Origin: Schistosoma haematobium
Taxonomy: Eukaryota > Platyhelminthes > Trematoda > Strigeidida > Schistosomatidae
Direction: 5' to 3'
Assembly (NCBI RefSeq): GCF_000699445.3
Contig: NC_067200.1
Coordinates: 16,560,510-16,624,509 of the forward strand
Length of the DNA: 64,000 nt
Shown: positions 45,787 to 58,862 of the stretch, piece after piece
Layout of the letters: every line of letters starts with the position of its first letter
Position numbering within the stretch: the first letter of the stretch is position 1
Made by a program: the position numbers and the translations under genes
The notes under the pieces: model-generated
Seen by the model: the letters and a program-made list of their open reading frames with translations, nothing else
What the model was told of the DNA's origin: nothing
Databases searched by the model: none

Positions 45787-47349
45787 GACGACAATTTAAT
45801 TAGAGGTACTATCTTGGAACATCGAATTCGGTGACTTGCACATGTTCTACGAATATCATCTCAGGGAATCCCACGTCGTGAATTATTTGCCTACACTGGG
45901 ACTGGTTGGAAAAAGCGGAGAGGTGATCAGTGTATGACATGGTATCGCGGTATGAAAGAAAGCTGTACAGGACTGGCTTCTGTTGGTTCTTCACGAGTCT
46001 CTGGTTAAGATCCTACAGATGGTGCAACACAGTGGCTAGAAACGTTATCAGATGTGGCTCAGAATAGAAGCCAGTGGCAATCCTGCTGTCACTTTCTTTT
46101 ACTTTCTTCATACAAAATGAACGTAACTTCTTTAACTGGAAGAATGCTTTCTCGTTGTATCTTTGCTAACTGAACTGCCTCTCCCATTATTGTTTCACTC
46201 TCATAAACTAATTTCTGTCTGTTATTTTTTCCGTTCGCTCATACGCACTTTACATTCTCTATCTCCTCACAATTTCATTATTATTGTGTGGCGCCTATGT
46301 ATTTGTTGCCTTTTTGTACCAATGTTTATGTGTTCAAATAAACATTCGAGCCGTAACTACTTCAGATTCAAATTCGAACATAGTTGCAATCACAGAAATT
46401 TTATTTAGCAGCATGATGATTCGTGTAACCGTTCTGTCGCTGGAAGTGCTCAAGAATGCAACGTTTTGCCAACTTTCCATTCGTGATTTCCAGTTCCATC
46501 GCAATCAGAAACCACATGTTGGTTTTGTATGCTGTAGAAGTGGTTGGAAATCTGTTAAGAGAAATCCAAGTCATCTCCAAAGAAGGTGAGTATGACAATT
46601 TTAATAGGCCGTTTCATCTAGAGCTTCATCAAAGCATACTTGTCCAGAATGTCTTTTCCAAGAAAACAGATGAATGCTGAACTGTAATTCTTGGAAACGT
46701 GCACGACAACCGTGAATGCAGTCCATTGGCTTGTCACAATAGATCACGGATGAGGAATCCAGGAGAATCAGAGTTCGGATCCCTCAGGTCAATACTAATC
46801 GGATTCACTGCTGCATTTAACATGGTGCATTATGTATACACCTCAGTTGATGAATAAAATCAAGTTATAAAAAGCTCAGAATTTCTATAATCTCCCTCGG
46901 AGGATGACATGAGTATAAATTGAACGGAGAAAATTAGCTGCAGTATATCTTTTGAACGGAGGATTAAGGGAACTTCATGGATCGTTATCTTGTTGTTGGT
47001 TTGGATAAAACCTATAAAACCAAAAATAAGAATTTTCTTTATCGAAATTTCGCAATTGACGTGAATTTAATTACATGTCAAACACAATTTGTGAAACAAC
47101 AGAGTTATCATCAGATCTAGCATCTAATACTGAACCTACTATTATAGTTTAGCCATCTATCAACACTCCTGAAGAAGACGAGGTGTTAAGTAACGAAGAT
47201 ACACACGACCGACATCATCACAACCCTCCAATAAACGTCAATCTGAATGCTAATCCAGTCCTCCAAAAAGAGGGGGACTTCATTCCATCTCTTCCATCAA
47301 AATTATTGGATTTGCCCCTATGTGTACGGTTTCAGTTGTTCGTCTCTGT

Positions 47350-47500
47350 TTGTATGACTCATTTTTCTGGTTACCATATTTTAAGCGAGTTAGTTTTCTG
47401 CGGGATGGGGTCTCTAACCCCATGACCGACTCCACACCTTTACCCGTACTTGGGACTAGCAGTTACTCTAGAAGAGCTACGGGAGGAAATATCTTTGTAT
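47350..47500 (-). mobile_element. Isolated 5' end of an RTE/SR2-like element
   Basis: AGCGAGTTAGTTTTCTGCGG and the following GGGATGGGG...CTAACCCCATG match 63620-63727, the 5' UTR of the RTE element. No RTE coding part follows toward lower coordinates. Confidence 0.7.
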
Positions 47501-48289
47501 GAACTAAAACAATTTTGGGGAATTATGGTGCCAGTGAAATCAATTGTACGACCAGATTCTATTGAGTGTAATGCTATCGCTGACTTGTTTTCAAGTTTTT
47601 CTCAGGCTTTTTGAGGATTTATGTATGCACTTCAAGCCAAGTTCGTGTTCCTTCACCTTCATATTCAACTGCTGTGATGTCTCTACATATATATATCAAT
47701 ACAGTCATTACATTTAATCTCATATACACAATTTTGATGTTCCTTCTTTGGTATTGAAGTCTGTGACTCTTGCTAGTTTACAGTATGGTTTGTTCAAAAG
47801 AATACGTTCAAATTGTGATGAATTAGGATCCTTCTGAAATTCTTCACGATATGGGAACACCACCGTGTTAACCCATTCTTCCGGTTTATCTTTCTTCGCA
47901 TCCCTATTTCTTAATTATTCTTTATAGAGTCTCTAAGATAATCATTCATCGTTAATATGGACATAATGAGATTCGTTTCAGTTTCTCTGTCACTTGGTTC
48001 AGTGACGAGTTTTCCAACTCTTGACAACTGTCCCTTTAGTAGAATGACCATGTGCTGACTTCTAATCGAAATATTTCGCAGAATATGTTGGCCTTCGGAA
48101 CAAATTGATTTTTAAACAACTATTTATAATATATGGATTATCGTATGAACTAGGAATCCCAGAATTAACGCAACTGAATCAAGAACTACGACACAAGCAC
48201 AAACGAATGTATTGTATTTAGAATTTGAAATCAAGCATTCAAAAAGTACAAAGGTATCATTAGTTCATTCAAACACCACACTATTACAT

Positions 48290-48600
48290 TTCTTTTCAAC
48301 CAAACGTCCCAGGTCATTTTAGGTCGACGGATTCCATCTCTTTGGTAAGTGTGATACTGTCAGACATAATGTCGTCGTCTTAAGAAAGTTCGTCTTCTAA
48401 TGACAAACGTGTTGTCTATGTACCCCAGTGAGATTTTCGGCGCATGGGGACACTGAGACAACACTTGTTTCCAACATGTATAAATACGTTAGCGACAATA
48501 GAGAAAATCGATTATCCTGTAGCCACACCTGCTTGTCTGTTTAAGTCTCCTCAAAAGCTGATTAAGGTAGAATATAAGCATGGACTCATAGCTTTAGTAC
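48290..48600 (-). pseudogene. Penelope-like RT fragment
   Basis: The minus-strand reading CPHAPKISLGYIDNTFVIRR contains the motif C region, with YIDN in place of YVDD. Upstream is a frameshifted relic of the GVAMGSPLSP-type motif. It is short and dead. Confidence 0.6.
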
Positions 48601-49242
48601 TATTTCAGGGATCTAATTAGCATCGTTGCCTAATTCAATGCCAGAATCTAAGTGATTATATACAACATCCAAAACCTTAATACGAACATTAGTGAACAAA
48701 GAGCAAGTGAATTTAAAGACATCATTACTACAGTCCATATGGAAGATGAATTGATGGCGAATTTCCATATTTGTCCTTTGTTTATTAATGTTTCTAATAA
48801 AAACGATTTGGATATTGCATATTATAATATTTGTGTGAAATTAAATAGTTAAAACGATGAGCTGTACACCGTAATCGTTCACAAAATTAGCCTTCCTTAC
48901 GAAATCTGTTCTAACCACAGTATAAAATAGATTAAGTTGGTCTGCCAAATCATTCGTATTTTCTAGCAAGCAGTAACAGAGTGATAAGTCACTGGTTAAG
49001 AAGATAATGATTATTTCATTTGTTTTAAAATTGACATTATCACATATACTATGATAATATTCCTTATCGAGGAATGAAAAATAAATATGCCTTAACGCAA
49101 ATATGCAAGAGGCCTTGATGGCGAAGTTGAACGCATTGGTTAGTTTTTACTCACGGATTATTCACAACACTGTTCATACTGCACATGTCTATGCGTAAGC
49201 AGTAATAGTCTCCTACTGAAGGACAAATGTATATTTTTGTCA

Positions 49243-49770
49243 TTGTCACATAGTATAATTAGTCAGGTGAAAGTACAGTTCAAACGGTTTCTCCTATTTA
49301 AAGAATATTGGCTCGCATTATGTGATTGTGACAGAAACACAGTTAACGGCAAATTATACTGGTTCCTCTAAAGTTGCTATGTCATTTCACATTTTATACT
49401 AACCATAATTTTCTACTTCTACACTATTAGTATATTGATGGATATCGAACCTTTTACTACACTTTTCCTATATTACATAATGTGGTTAAAATATTTGGTT
49501 AATATAGAGTGATCAAATTGACGATGTGACTAATTCATTGTGTATTGATGTAAAGTGACCTAAGTAAATAAATTAGTAAGCACTAGGGAAACGATTTCCA
49601 GGAAATTTTGGACGGAATGATTTCCAAATCATGAAAATTCCACATCCAATCAAAACTAAATGCTTCACACGGATTTCTACAAATCAGATGTCATGAATAG
49701 AGGATCTACAATCAATTAAATAACTATTTTAGTGGGAAGAAAGCGACCATGAAGAAACCAAACACTTATT
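49243..49770. repeat. Second half of the duplicated block
   Basis: Nearly identical to 27100-27625 over about 525 bp of noncoding sequence. Confidence 0.85.
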
Positions 49771-49774
49771 TCAA

Positions 49775-51463
49775 TAACTCTAAAACCAATTACTATTTGT
49801 TTAATATTTATGGTCATTTGATCAAAATTTATCATTAGAGGTACAGATAAAAACTGCAATCAATTTCAATGTTGGCCAAAAATCATAAGGAGTTGAAAAT
49901 GTTATTTTGATTTATCATCCCATCATATGAATGACTTCCTAAGAATACTTCGAAATCCTCATAAATGTGCACCTAGGTATTATTATCCATATACGTCTTT
50001 CTCGGTGACTGTTAAATTTCGGGCTGTTTTTTTATTATAAACTATTACCATTGTGCACAAGGTGACTAGCAACTAGTCAGTCAATAATAAATCTTGAGAC
50101 TACGTTAATTGATAAGCTTGCCATTTTTCGCTAACGTAGGTAATGCTTTTCAAATCAATAAACAATTTTGTCCAATAAATAAGCGAACTGAGCCAAATAC
50201 GTGTTAGTGACACTAAGTAAAGTCTCTTAAGAAACTCACGAAGCATTGAGGGGTATTTATGTGGAAAACACCTCATTCCAAGTGCATATCTCAAAAACTT
50301 TATACTCTGTACATATATATCGGTAACCTAAATTTTGTTTAGATGATCTGTTACTTTCTTGCTAATAATGAGATCGTCTGAGTGATTATTTCCTAAATCA
50401 TTTATATTTGAATAGCAGTCCCGTGTTCTTATTACTCAATTACAGTTTTTAAATCCTTGTGTTCGGTGATGCTTTTTACTCAACACATGGGATCTGTTCC
50501 CAAGTCATACATTATATACCTAAATTTCGGATTAAACTGCCGATTAATATAGATTTTTGTGGGTTCCTGATACATTTGAATATCTTTACAACCATTGGTT
50601 AATATAAAGACTTGTGTAATCCATGGCATAATTTGTGAATGATCGCCAAACCCTTGGATTTTGTTATCTTCGTGTAGTGTAGTGGGCGGACCACGAGCTT
50701 CAGTGAAAAGGCTACAAGCACTTAAATGGAGATCTATGTAGCTGACGAAAACCATAGGGCATAATGCAAATTGTGTTTTGGTTTTCATGGTTCATATTTA
50801 GTATTGATCATGATATATTCAACATATGTGAACGTACTCAGTTATACATCACTAACTACAAAAATATTAAACTAATTTACAAAACATATCAGTTGGGATA
50901 ATGTGAAAAGTAAACTGCTAGACTGCAACAATTATACTACAGTTATTACGAACTTCTTCCAAATAGTAAGACTACGACTGTTAGGTCTAATCCCTGAAGC
51001 CCTGGTCACATGTAAAAAACAAGTCCAAATACAGTTGGGAAATTGTGATAGGACACAATGGATGAATCTGAATACCTTAGTTCTATACAAATAGTTACTA
51101 CCGACCCAGTGTAATAAAACAGAATTATATGTTAACAGGTTGACAAGTTTCAATATCAAGTTGGAAATCGTCATCACTGTCATGTTATCGGTATTATTCT
51201 TATTATTGAATTTTGGAAAGTGTCTCGTTCAAGTGTCTAATAACTTTAAGATACAATTAATTAAATGTTTTATTTGTTGCGTAAAAATATAGAAGTCAAT
51301 AAAACTGTTTAAAAGGATTACTATTTTTTCCTTTAAAATAATGTACATAATCTTTTAAACACTGTTGTATATATACAAATGGTAAACAGAAGAATATGTA
51401 AGATAAAACAGTAGACATATTATTAAACTTTTACAACATATTTATTTACTTTTTTGATTATAT
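49775..51463. other. Downstream flank of gene 2, nothing recognised
   Basis: AT-rich. AATAAA signals on the minus strand lie just after the gene 2 stop codon (about 51455-51460 and 51440). Confidence 0.4.
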
Positions 51464-52300
51464 TTATTTTACGATTACAAATTCCTCTCCATTCACATTA
51501 ATTTCTTCAAAGATAGTATCCTGTTCTTCTATTAAATCCTCCCTATCTCCATTATCAGCATTCACAATATCGCTGTCATCAGCTTTAATTATTTTGGAAT
51601 TAGATAACGATTGCTTTTCTGAAGGACAATTAGTACTACTGTTGTGGTGTGGTTTCTTATGTTCATCAACTAATCGTTGTTTAGTTGCAGTCGGACATTG
51701 AGTTAACACTTCCATAGAATGAATTAATGGACCTAAACAATCAGCAATACCATCTTCCATCAGATGAGCTTGAATTAGAGCAATGAGTAGACCAGGTGTA
51801 ATAAATGCTGGAGTCGGTGGAAGTGGATTTAGCGTCATTGCTAAGGGTAATTGATCACTACCAACACCAGAGTTCTCAGGGTAAAGCATATCAATCGCTT
51901 TTCGTTGTTTAATATGATAGAATGCTATACGAAGTCGGAGATTTCGACGAATATCTGATACGAGAATGGCAAATTCTCTTGGTGTAAGACAACGTAATAA
52001 ACAGTCTAGTGGTGAACACCATTGTGTTATGAAATTCTGCTGGTGATTCTTATCTGCTTGCTGTAGTAGCTGTTCCCTTGGAGAACGATCACTTACAAAC
52101 GATTTTTTATTCGTTTGTTCCTGTTGCTGTTCTCGTTGTTGTATTTTCTCTAGGCAGTCTTGTAGACAGCATACCTCCATAAGGCAAAACAATAATTTAC
52201 TTGTGAATTTAAATATAGTTGAATTAGTATCCAGTCTACGATAAGCGTAATCTACGGTGATCTGTAAAATATGCATACGAGAAAATACAATGTCATGAAT
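51464..52300 (-). CDS. Unrecognised conserved-looking protein, last exon
   Basis: The acceptor is TTATTGATACTCAG before 52300. Phase 0 agrees with the upstream exon. The exon encodes 278 residues to a TAA at 51464-51466. The first part is hydrophobic and helical-looking (FKFTSKLLFCLMEVCCLQDC), then a Gln-rich stretch, then SPLDCLLRCLTPREFAILVS and ITPGLLIALIQAHLMEDGIA, and finally an acidic Ser/Asp/Glu tail. The ordered blocks look like helical-repeat or scaffold sequence. I do not recognise the family and do not assign a function. The AATAAA right after the stop supports a true 3' end. Confidence 0.75.
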   Translation of the reverse strand: MHDIVFSRMHILQITVDYAYRRLDTNSTIFKFTSKLLFCLMEVCCLQDCLEKIQQREQQQEQTNKKSFVSDRSPREQLLQQADKNHQQNFITQWCSPLDCLLRCLTPREFAILVSDIRRNLRLRIAFYHIKQRKAIDMLYPENSGVGSDQLPLAMTLNPLPPTPAFITPGLLIALIQAHLMEDGIADCLGPLIHSMEVLTQCPTATKQRLVDEHKKPHHNSSTNCPSEKQSLSNSKIIKADDSDIVNADNGDREDLIEEQDTIFEEINVNGEEFVIVK

Positions 52301-53842
52301 CTGAGTATCAATAATATTGTCGACCAAATGAATGTAACTCATTTAAGTAAAAGGCTATTGCAAACCGGGTGTTGAGTTGCAACTTTATTTATTTATGAGG
52401 GCCAGTGATACAACTCGACTATTTAAATCGAAGTAAGTGGAGTACAGTTCACATTTGTGAATTAAGGTCGGGTACTCGAACTATGGAATCTACCGGTACT
52501 TATCACTGAATACATTTTTATATTTAATACTGATTGTAATAACAATAAATGGATAGTGTTAAAGATTAACGCAAACAGATTAAAATGACTGAGTCAGTCA
52601 ATTTATAACAACTAAAGTAAGGCAGTACGACAGTTAGAGTGCAACAAAGATGCAGGTCTTAATAAGATTTTAAACGACGGCTTACACTTAATAGACCTTA
52701 TCGTATTATCATAAGCTGTTATGTTGAATTGTCACAACCCAGATTTTCACCCGGAACTAAAACTCACCACCACCCAGAATGTATACAAACTCCAGTCTGC
52801 CAACTCAGTGTACGACTCTTAACTTTACTATGTTAAAATAAGACAACGATAAAATGTCTTTGTGTACGATTATTTCGATATTCATTCGTCGGCTTGAGAT
52901 TTTTTTTTGCATAAATAGTCCAAATATACATGGAGATGAGAAAAGAGTATGAAGATAAAGTGTATGTGGAACTAAAAAGTCGTAGATCCCCTGAATATCA
53001 ATCAAGTATCAAAAAACTGTGAGGCCGTATATTTTTCGTTACTGTTGTTAATGTCTAGTTTCTTTTCTACTAAAAAGTACTAGAAAATCCCAATGTTGAT
53101 ACAGAACATACACGGCGCCGTTATTTAGTAAAAAAATGAGAGTTCAGATGTGAAAACGCACAAAATCTTGATTCGTTCTGAAGTAAACTGAATTAGAAAC
53201 TTATTCTCTGAGGAAAAAACTTAAACTACGCCACGAAATATTAGGAAATTAATTTTCTTTTCGTTGAAATATTACAAATATATTGCTACTTTCCTTACGA
53301 CAGTTAAACCAGTTCTTTTCATCTTCTTCAAAGTAAACTCTCAATTAAATCAAGAACCAATCAACATCGAGGTCTACAGGACAAGCTGTGAACCAAACGT
53401 AGAGAAATTCAAACACTTCGCTTCTATCTGAAGTTTGTGCTGATGATTTTGTTCAGATGGACGATGAAAGCTCCACGACCAAACCATCTAGATCAGAGAG
53501 CAAAACTCCATCAGAGTCATCCACCTGAGCTACAAATATTCTCCACCATCTCTTAACCGTAACATGTCAGTTTTTTAAATGTTGGATAGTCAAGTACGAA
53601 CTTTTATATAATAGGTGTTATTTTTGAGTCACTGTATGATTTCGCACTATTTACCAGATGCATTATTAATTTACTGAGTGAGAATATTCGCACGGACAAT
53701 ATAACGAGAGTTGTTTACACACACAAATACAACTATCCTACCAGGTATAGTTACATATAAAAACAGGAAAAAAAAGTAATTTACATGTTGAAACAAGCAC
53801 AGACAAGAATAAGAATGAATACACTCTATAAAAATAGCTTAC
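52301..53842. other. Intron of gene 2
   Basis: No exon seen that would fit phase 0 on both sides. A stretch at 52387-52470 weakly resembles 57685-57790 and may be an old LTR-type repeat. Confidence 0.4.
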
Positions 53843-54045
53843 TTTACGAGCATGTGTATTACAAACATCAGATGCTCCAAGCACTGGAAATGCTTGCTCC
53901 ACATAGGTGCCATTATCCATTTTTGTTAAACATTTTATTCCCATTGGTATTGAAATTCTAGGTGCAAGAGGTGAAGCCCATACAGCTTCCAAACCCATTA
54001 GAAGACCTAATACAATTTTCGGTGTTGATAATAATGACATAGGAT
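53843..54045 (-). CDS. Unrecognised protein of gene 2, third visible exon
   Basis: The acceptor is CTAAACTTTTTAG before 54045 and the donor is GTAAGC from 53842. The first two bases complete an Asp codon and the exon ends at a codon boundary, 67 codons in all. It reads LGLLMGLEAVWASPLAPRIS and TYVEQAFPVLGASDVCNTHA. This is strongly protein-like with few low-complexity residues. No family recognised. Confidence 0.75.
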
Positions 54046-55072
54046 CTAAAAAGTTTAGAACTAAAAAAAGAAATAAAGTTTATTGAAAAGTCGAACTAAA
54101 AAGATATAGAGCATAATGACATACGGAATAGATCACAATATATATTTTGTAACTTATGGAACAAGTTTATATACTCGGAGTTTAGCCACATAATGTAGAT
54201 GGATCGTCCAAAACGAAGTATGAAGGTGGGAGTTAGAACTTGTGAATTAGTATTTACAATTCAATTGGTTTAACCGCAAAGCGAAATAGAAGTAACACAT
54301 TCCGTAAAGTAAAACAAAATACGAGATAAGTGAAGATCAATATAAATATATGGAACTAAGTTTGTCATCCATTATCACTAACAAATAGGCTATACCTGGA
54401 GATCTATAGAAACGGATACACAATTTACATATTTGAATTCACGTTAGAAGTGTTTTTAATGAACGATAATAGTCAAAAATGACATGTATTAATTGAAACT
54501 CAGTTCCAGTGATCAAATTCGTTATACGGACAGTAATGCGGTAGCATTGATTGATACATATGTTTAACATTTCTAGTCACTATCGACTAAAATGAGCTAT
54601 GCTGGTTAGTAAGAAAGGAATTTCATCCTAGAAGTCATTGATCCTTGATCTAGGCCATGTAGGTAGGTGAACAGTATCTGATTAGGGTCAGCCAGATATA
54701 TGTAGGTGACATAGTTTAACATTGGCATTATAAATGCATTTATTGTTTATTTTTTTAAATCATAAGTAAAGTATTAACAGCTACTCAACATTTTTCCCTA
54801 CAAATATCAGTATTTTCAAATGTCTTCAGGATCTGATCAGGAGTCTAAGGTTAGTTCATACCAATCACTACAAAAATTCAAGGGTTTATATCATATCCTA
54901 TTACGATTATTGTGAGTATTGTAGCAAATCTAGCACATTAGGACTATAGTTAATTATGGGAAATTCAGCCTATGTTTTAATAAAAAAAACCCATTTTCAA
55001 TGAGATAAATAAAACGAACTGGTAACAAATAACTCAACACTGAACAACGAGAGACAACTATTGAGAACATAC

Positions 55073-55663
55073 CAGAAGATTCTGTGAAATACGATGCATA
55101 CACAGGTAAAGGATGATATAACGGAGGTAATCCGTAAGTTTTCAAATTCAGTTTGCTCAAAACAACTGACAATTCTAAAACACCTTGTGAAGGAAGTTGA
55201 ACTAATTTATTTCGAGGATCGATTGATAATTTGCCATTATTACTGCTACTAGCATTAGCCAATACAGTACTCAAGTTGTTGTTACCAGACATAAGTTGTT
55301 TCACTTCAGGACAAAAAAATGAGAGTATGCTTAGAACACGTTCTAAACTGAAACCACTTGGAGGTAATACAAAATTCAATGACGGATACGATAAAGTTGT
55401 AATTGATGTTTGAGGTAAATGAATACCAGCGCCCTGAATAACAACATCTTCCAAACCAGAAATTAACTGGTGATTATTTACAAGATTTATCTGTTGTAAT
55501 TGTAAATCAAAACAATTACTAAATTGATAGGTAGTACAGATTCCATTAGAATAAATTGAAGGATTTCGAAACTCGACATTGCATAAATGATAAAGATGTC
55601 TATCATCAATGATGATGAAACGAATAAAATTTAACCAGTGTAACCAACCAGAGAGCTGATAGT
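55073..55663 (-). CDS. Unrecognised protein of gene 2, second visible exon
   Basis: The acceptor is TACTATACCATACAG before 55663 and the donor is GTATGT from 55072. It enters with two bases to complete a codon and leaves in phase 1, matching both neighbours. The 197 codons include YQLSGWLHWLNFIRFIIIDD, GLEDVVIQGAGIHLPQTS, GFSLERVLSILSFFCPEVKQ and YGLPPLYHPLPVYASYFTES. There is no signal peptide, zinc site or catalytic motif that I know. Confidence 0.75.
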
Positions 55664-55949
55664 CTGTATGGTATAGTAAAATAAAAATAACAATGGGAAT
55701 AATTTAGGTATTTCAATTATTATACTGAAAATAACTGTATATCTTCTGTTTACTCCATTGAGAAAACAAACTAGGATAAGATTATATTGTTTTTGTTGGG
55801 GTGATTCGGAAGACTTGTCGCGAAAGCCAAGAAAGGTTCAGGAAAACACTAAGAAGCATTTTATCTAATCAGTGCTCACTTGAAGTTTAGCCAGAAACAT
55901 CATGAAAGTGAAAAGTCACATGTAGAATTGTCGATTGGATGATTACTTA

Positions 55950-56177
55950 TACTGCTACTATGTTTAGTAGCATTCCAGAATTTTCGGGAAACCCAAGGAC
56001 ATCTAAAATACTATAAAAACCTATATTTTCTGTACTAAGACGAACCTTTGGAGTAAAGTGCTTCTCGCGTATTTTGCGCCTTTTCTCTCGTGTTCGTGTC
56101 GCCGTGCAGTTTCTAGCTTGGAGGTTACGAGAATAGCTTAGGAACCGAATATAGCGTTCAATTAGCAAGACTTATCA
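55950..56177 (+). mobile_element. Partial LTR, same family as 1189-1546
   Basis: From CCTTTGGAGTAAAGTGCTTC to the end CTTATCA at 56177 it matches the 3' two thirds of the LTR. The 5' part is diverged or lost. It lies in an intron of gene 2, opposite in strand. Confidence 0.75.
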
Positions 56178-58452
56178 GTTTTGGGTTTGGAAATTTACAT
56201 TAATAAAATACTTTTAATTATTGAGTAACCTATTCGAGCTCATTTCATTCACATTTACATATCCTAATAGTAGATTTTACTTCTCATTGAAATGATTGAG
56301 ACTTGTAGCTTATTTATATGGTTTAATTAAAAATGTTTCATTGGACATAATTTGTGCTTGTTTCAAATATAAAAAAAACTTTATAACCCAACCACCACTC
56401 AGACCATACAACAAAATAACACCAAAATAGTTTATTGATATTGAGAACAATTGATTAGAATAAAACATCGGCTATGTTAAAATAATGTTCTTTATGATTA
56501 AATATTATAGATTTTTCTGGATTTTGTTGAGTGGATTTTATTTTATTCAGCATTCATTAGCTGAATATATATTCGCATTCTAATAAGCATTTATTTCGTA
56601 GCGTAAACTCAACTACATTAACTTGTCTCATCGTTTAAACGTGAATCTCTTGTTTTACACAGATGATAGGTTATTGGTGTTTTTGAAGTGTCCAAAAAAG
56701 CATATCGAATTAATTCAGTCGAATGAAAATTAACAACGAAAAAGTGTAAATAATGAGAGCAATGTTTATCGTCTCTAATGAATATTCGTGCTAAATTGTG
56801 AATTGACTAAAATCGGATATGTAAAGCACTGTAATCAACTTAGCAGATTAATGGTATCGCGTTCCCTAACAAATATGAAGATCCTAATTGCAAACGAGAA
56901 TAGGAGAGTTACTCAGTCAATCATAGACATCAGACCTAGTACGAATATGTATTCGTTCAGGTTGTCATATTACATATCAGTATAATCAAAGAAGACAATA
57001 ACAACGTAAAGAGTAAATGAGAAAAGATAAAGATCAAGTACGTGTAGAAAAATAGTTGGTGTTTCAAGCTAGGTCAAAACAGTTGTCCGATGTGCTTTCT
57101 AATTTTCAGCACTTCTCTAGCTGACGCCAACAATCGTTGTAACGTACGATTTGAAGATAACTAACAACACAACACCTTACTCTTAAGTAAATTTTGAAAA
57201 AACCCCAGTTATTTTATTATTAAAGTGACTACATTTCTTGAAAATAAACACTTTTTTATAGTAACGATTATGAAATGGAAGATATTAAAACTTTTTCATG
57301 TTGTAGATTATGTTACTGTTTTATCGGCTACAATCTGAGCAAACGGATGGTATGAATACATGCTACAGTAATAAGCAAGATTGACAGGACCCCTCCCCAT
57401 GTCCGGATATGATTGAGTAGATAAAGATTATGCAGTCTCTCCAAGAAAAATTATAGTTAGTCCCGAAGAAGAAAAAGTATCTAGACCTGTACGTATAAAA
57501 ATAGATAGGGATTTTCTGACTTCCAACTAATGATCCTTAGAGAACGAAAAACGTTACCTGGTCAGTAACTGCCATCTGAATTCTAATGTATAAGCCATTT
57601 CAATGAAAGGTTATGTGAGATATCTCCTTAACTCAACCAAATCCTGAAGACTACCACAATCCTGTCTTCATTCTTAAAAATTGTTATTTATGTGAGGACC
57701 GAGATATAACTCGATTCTGAACCGAAACTAGTTGTTTCCGTAGGCCTACTACCTCGAATATCTGACATGAAGAGTAAGTCACCAGGATATAAGCCAATTT
57801 CGTATGCACTGACGGGATATCCTATGACCAGAGCGGATTCGTAAGTCATACGTTCCTTCAGACCCTTTTAGCCTATATGCACTATTGGCTTGGAATCAGA
57901 GTTATTCACCCCCCCCAATTTTCTGTATTTACAAACCAGGTTTAAGTGATAGACGTTTCCCTTTACTCTCTCACTTTTATAGAAGCACTCCTTCTACAAT
58001 GTATTATTATTCAACGCTGGAAAAAGAAGATACGAAGTTATTACATGACATGGAGATGTGAAATGAAAGATAATTGTACAGGAATGATATCTGTTGGTCA
58101 ATTCACTTATCCTCCGGTGGAATCCTAAATGTTATACAATTCAGTGGTTTGACATAACATCAGATATAGCCTAAAAAAGAAGCCAGGAGTGATACTGCTG
58201 TAGTATCTTACTAAATTTACCATAAAATTAAAATAAAACGTTTAAGATGAATGGAACTTATCTTGGATACACTTTTTAGGTGGACTGTATGTTCTTTATG
58301 GTGCCATATGTACTAAAAACGTTTGTATACTATTTGGGAAAATCACAATTCAAGTACAAATTATGACAAGACATACAAAGATGCATATCCTTTATCTATT
58401 TACAAGAGTGAATAAATAATTTAGTAACAAGAAAATATAAAATAACACTTAC
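56178..58452. other. Intron of gene 2
   Basis: No other exon or transposon protein recognised. Confidence 0.4.
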
Positions 58453-58862
58453 TTGTTGTATATAATTCATCATTATTACTCGTGATCAGCATTTTATTTT
58501 CAGTAGAATGATAACCAAGTCCAAGTGAACTCTCACCTGGACCTCGACGAGTCAGTATCCGTGTACTGCTAAACTCTTTCTGAGTAACAGTATTATTATT
58601 ATTAATTCTAGGTTTCAATTGACCACGAATCAGATCATTCTGATCATCAAATAAATGACCAATTTTCTTTGGTGGATTATTGGTTAACACCATTGAGTTA
58701 TCATTACAGAACTGTGATGATATTTGTGCATTATTCCTTCGCGTATTGATAAAACAATTTGATGGTAAATATGAAAGATTTGAATCGAATAGATCACCAC
58801 TGAAATAATCCATTGTATGTATATTATTTTTCAATAAATCATCCATGTACGGATTTAAACGA
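58453..58862 (-). CDS. Unrecognised protein of gene 2, first visible exon
   Basis: The acceptor is CCTTAATTAGTCTAG before 58862 and the donor is GTAAGTG from 58452. It leaves in phase 1, fitting 55663. The 136 codons are Asn/Ser-rich (RINNNNTVTQKEF) and end STRILTRRGPGESSLGLGYH, a segment that looks conserved. The frame is open through the acceptor, so a further upstream exon is needed, unless the ATG at 58846 is used as a start. The 5' end of the gene is therefore uncertain. Confidence 0.65.

Larger units (their letters stand above)
44290..46327 (+). mobile_element. LINE fragment split by a Penelope-derived element
   Basis: The RT C-terminal part at 44312-44581 reads AVRAALLYASETWPFQVEDV and resumes at 45799 with the conserved end (also seen at 26560-27100). 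The interruption is the element at 44582-45786 with a 12-bp target duplication. The 5' end is truncated near 44290, and the 3' part is cut off by another insertion near 46327. Confidence 0.8.
46328..49242. mobile_element. 2.9-kb insertion of unclear origin within the duplicated block
   Basis: Comparison with 26560-27625 shows foreign DNA between 46327 and 49242. It contains a 5' fragment of an RTE element (about 47350-47500) and a Penelope RT piece (about 48290-48600), both on the minus strand. The rest has no recognised domain. I could not find clear terminal repeats or a target duplication, so it may be several insertions or a rearrangement. Confidence 0.5.

Noticed and set aside
48652..48852. 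Open frame of 66 codons that looks protein-like
   Set aside because: No recognisable domain or splice context, and it lies in a composite insertion.
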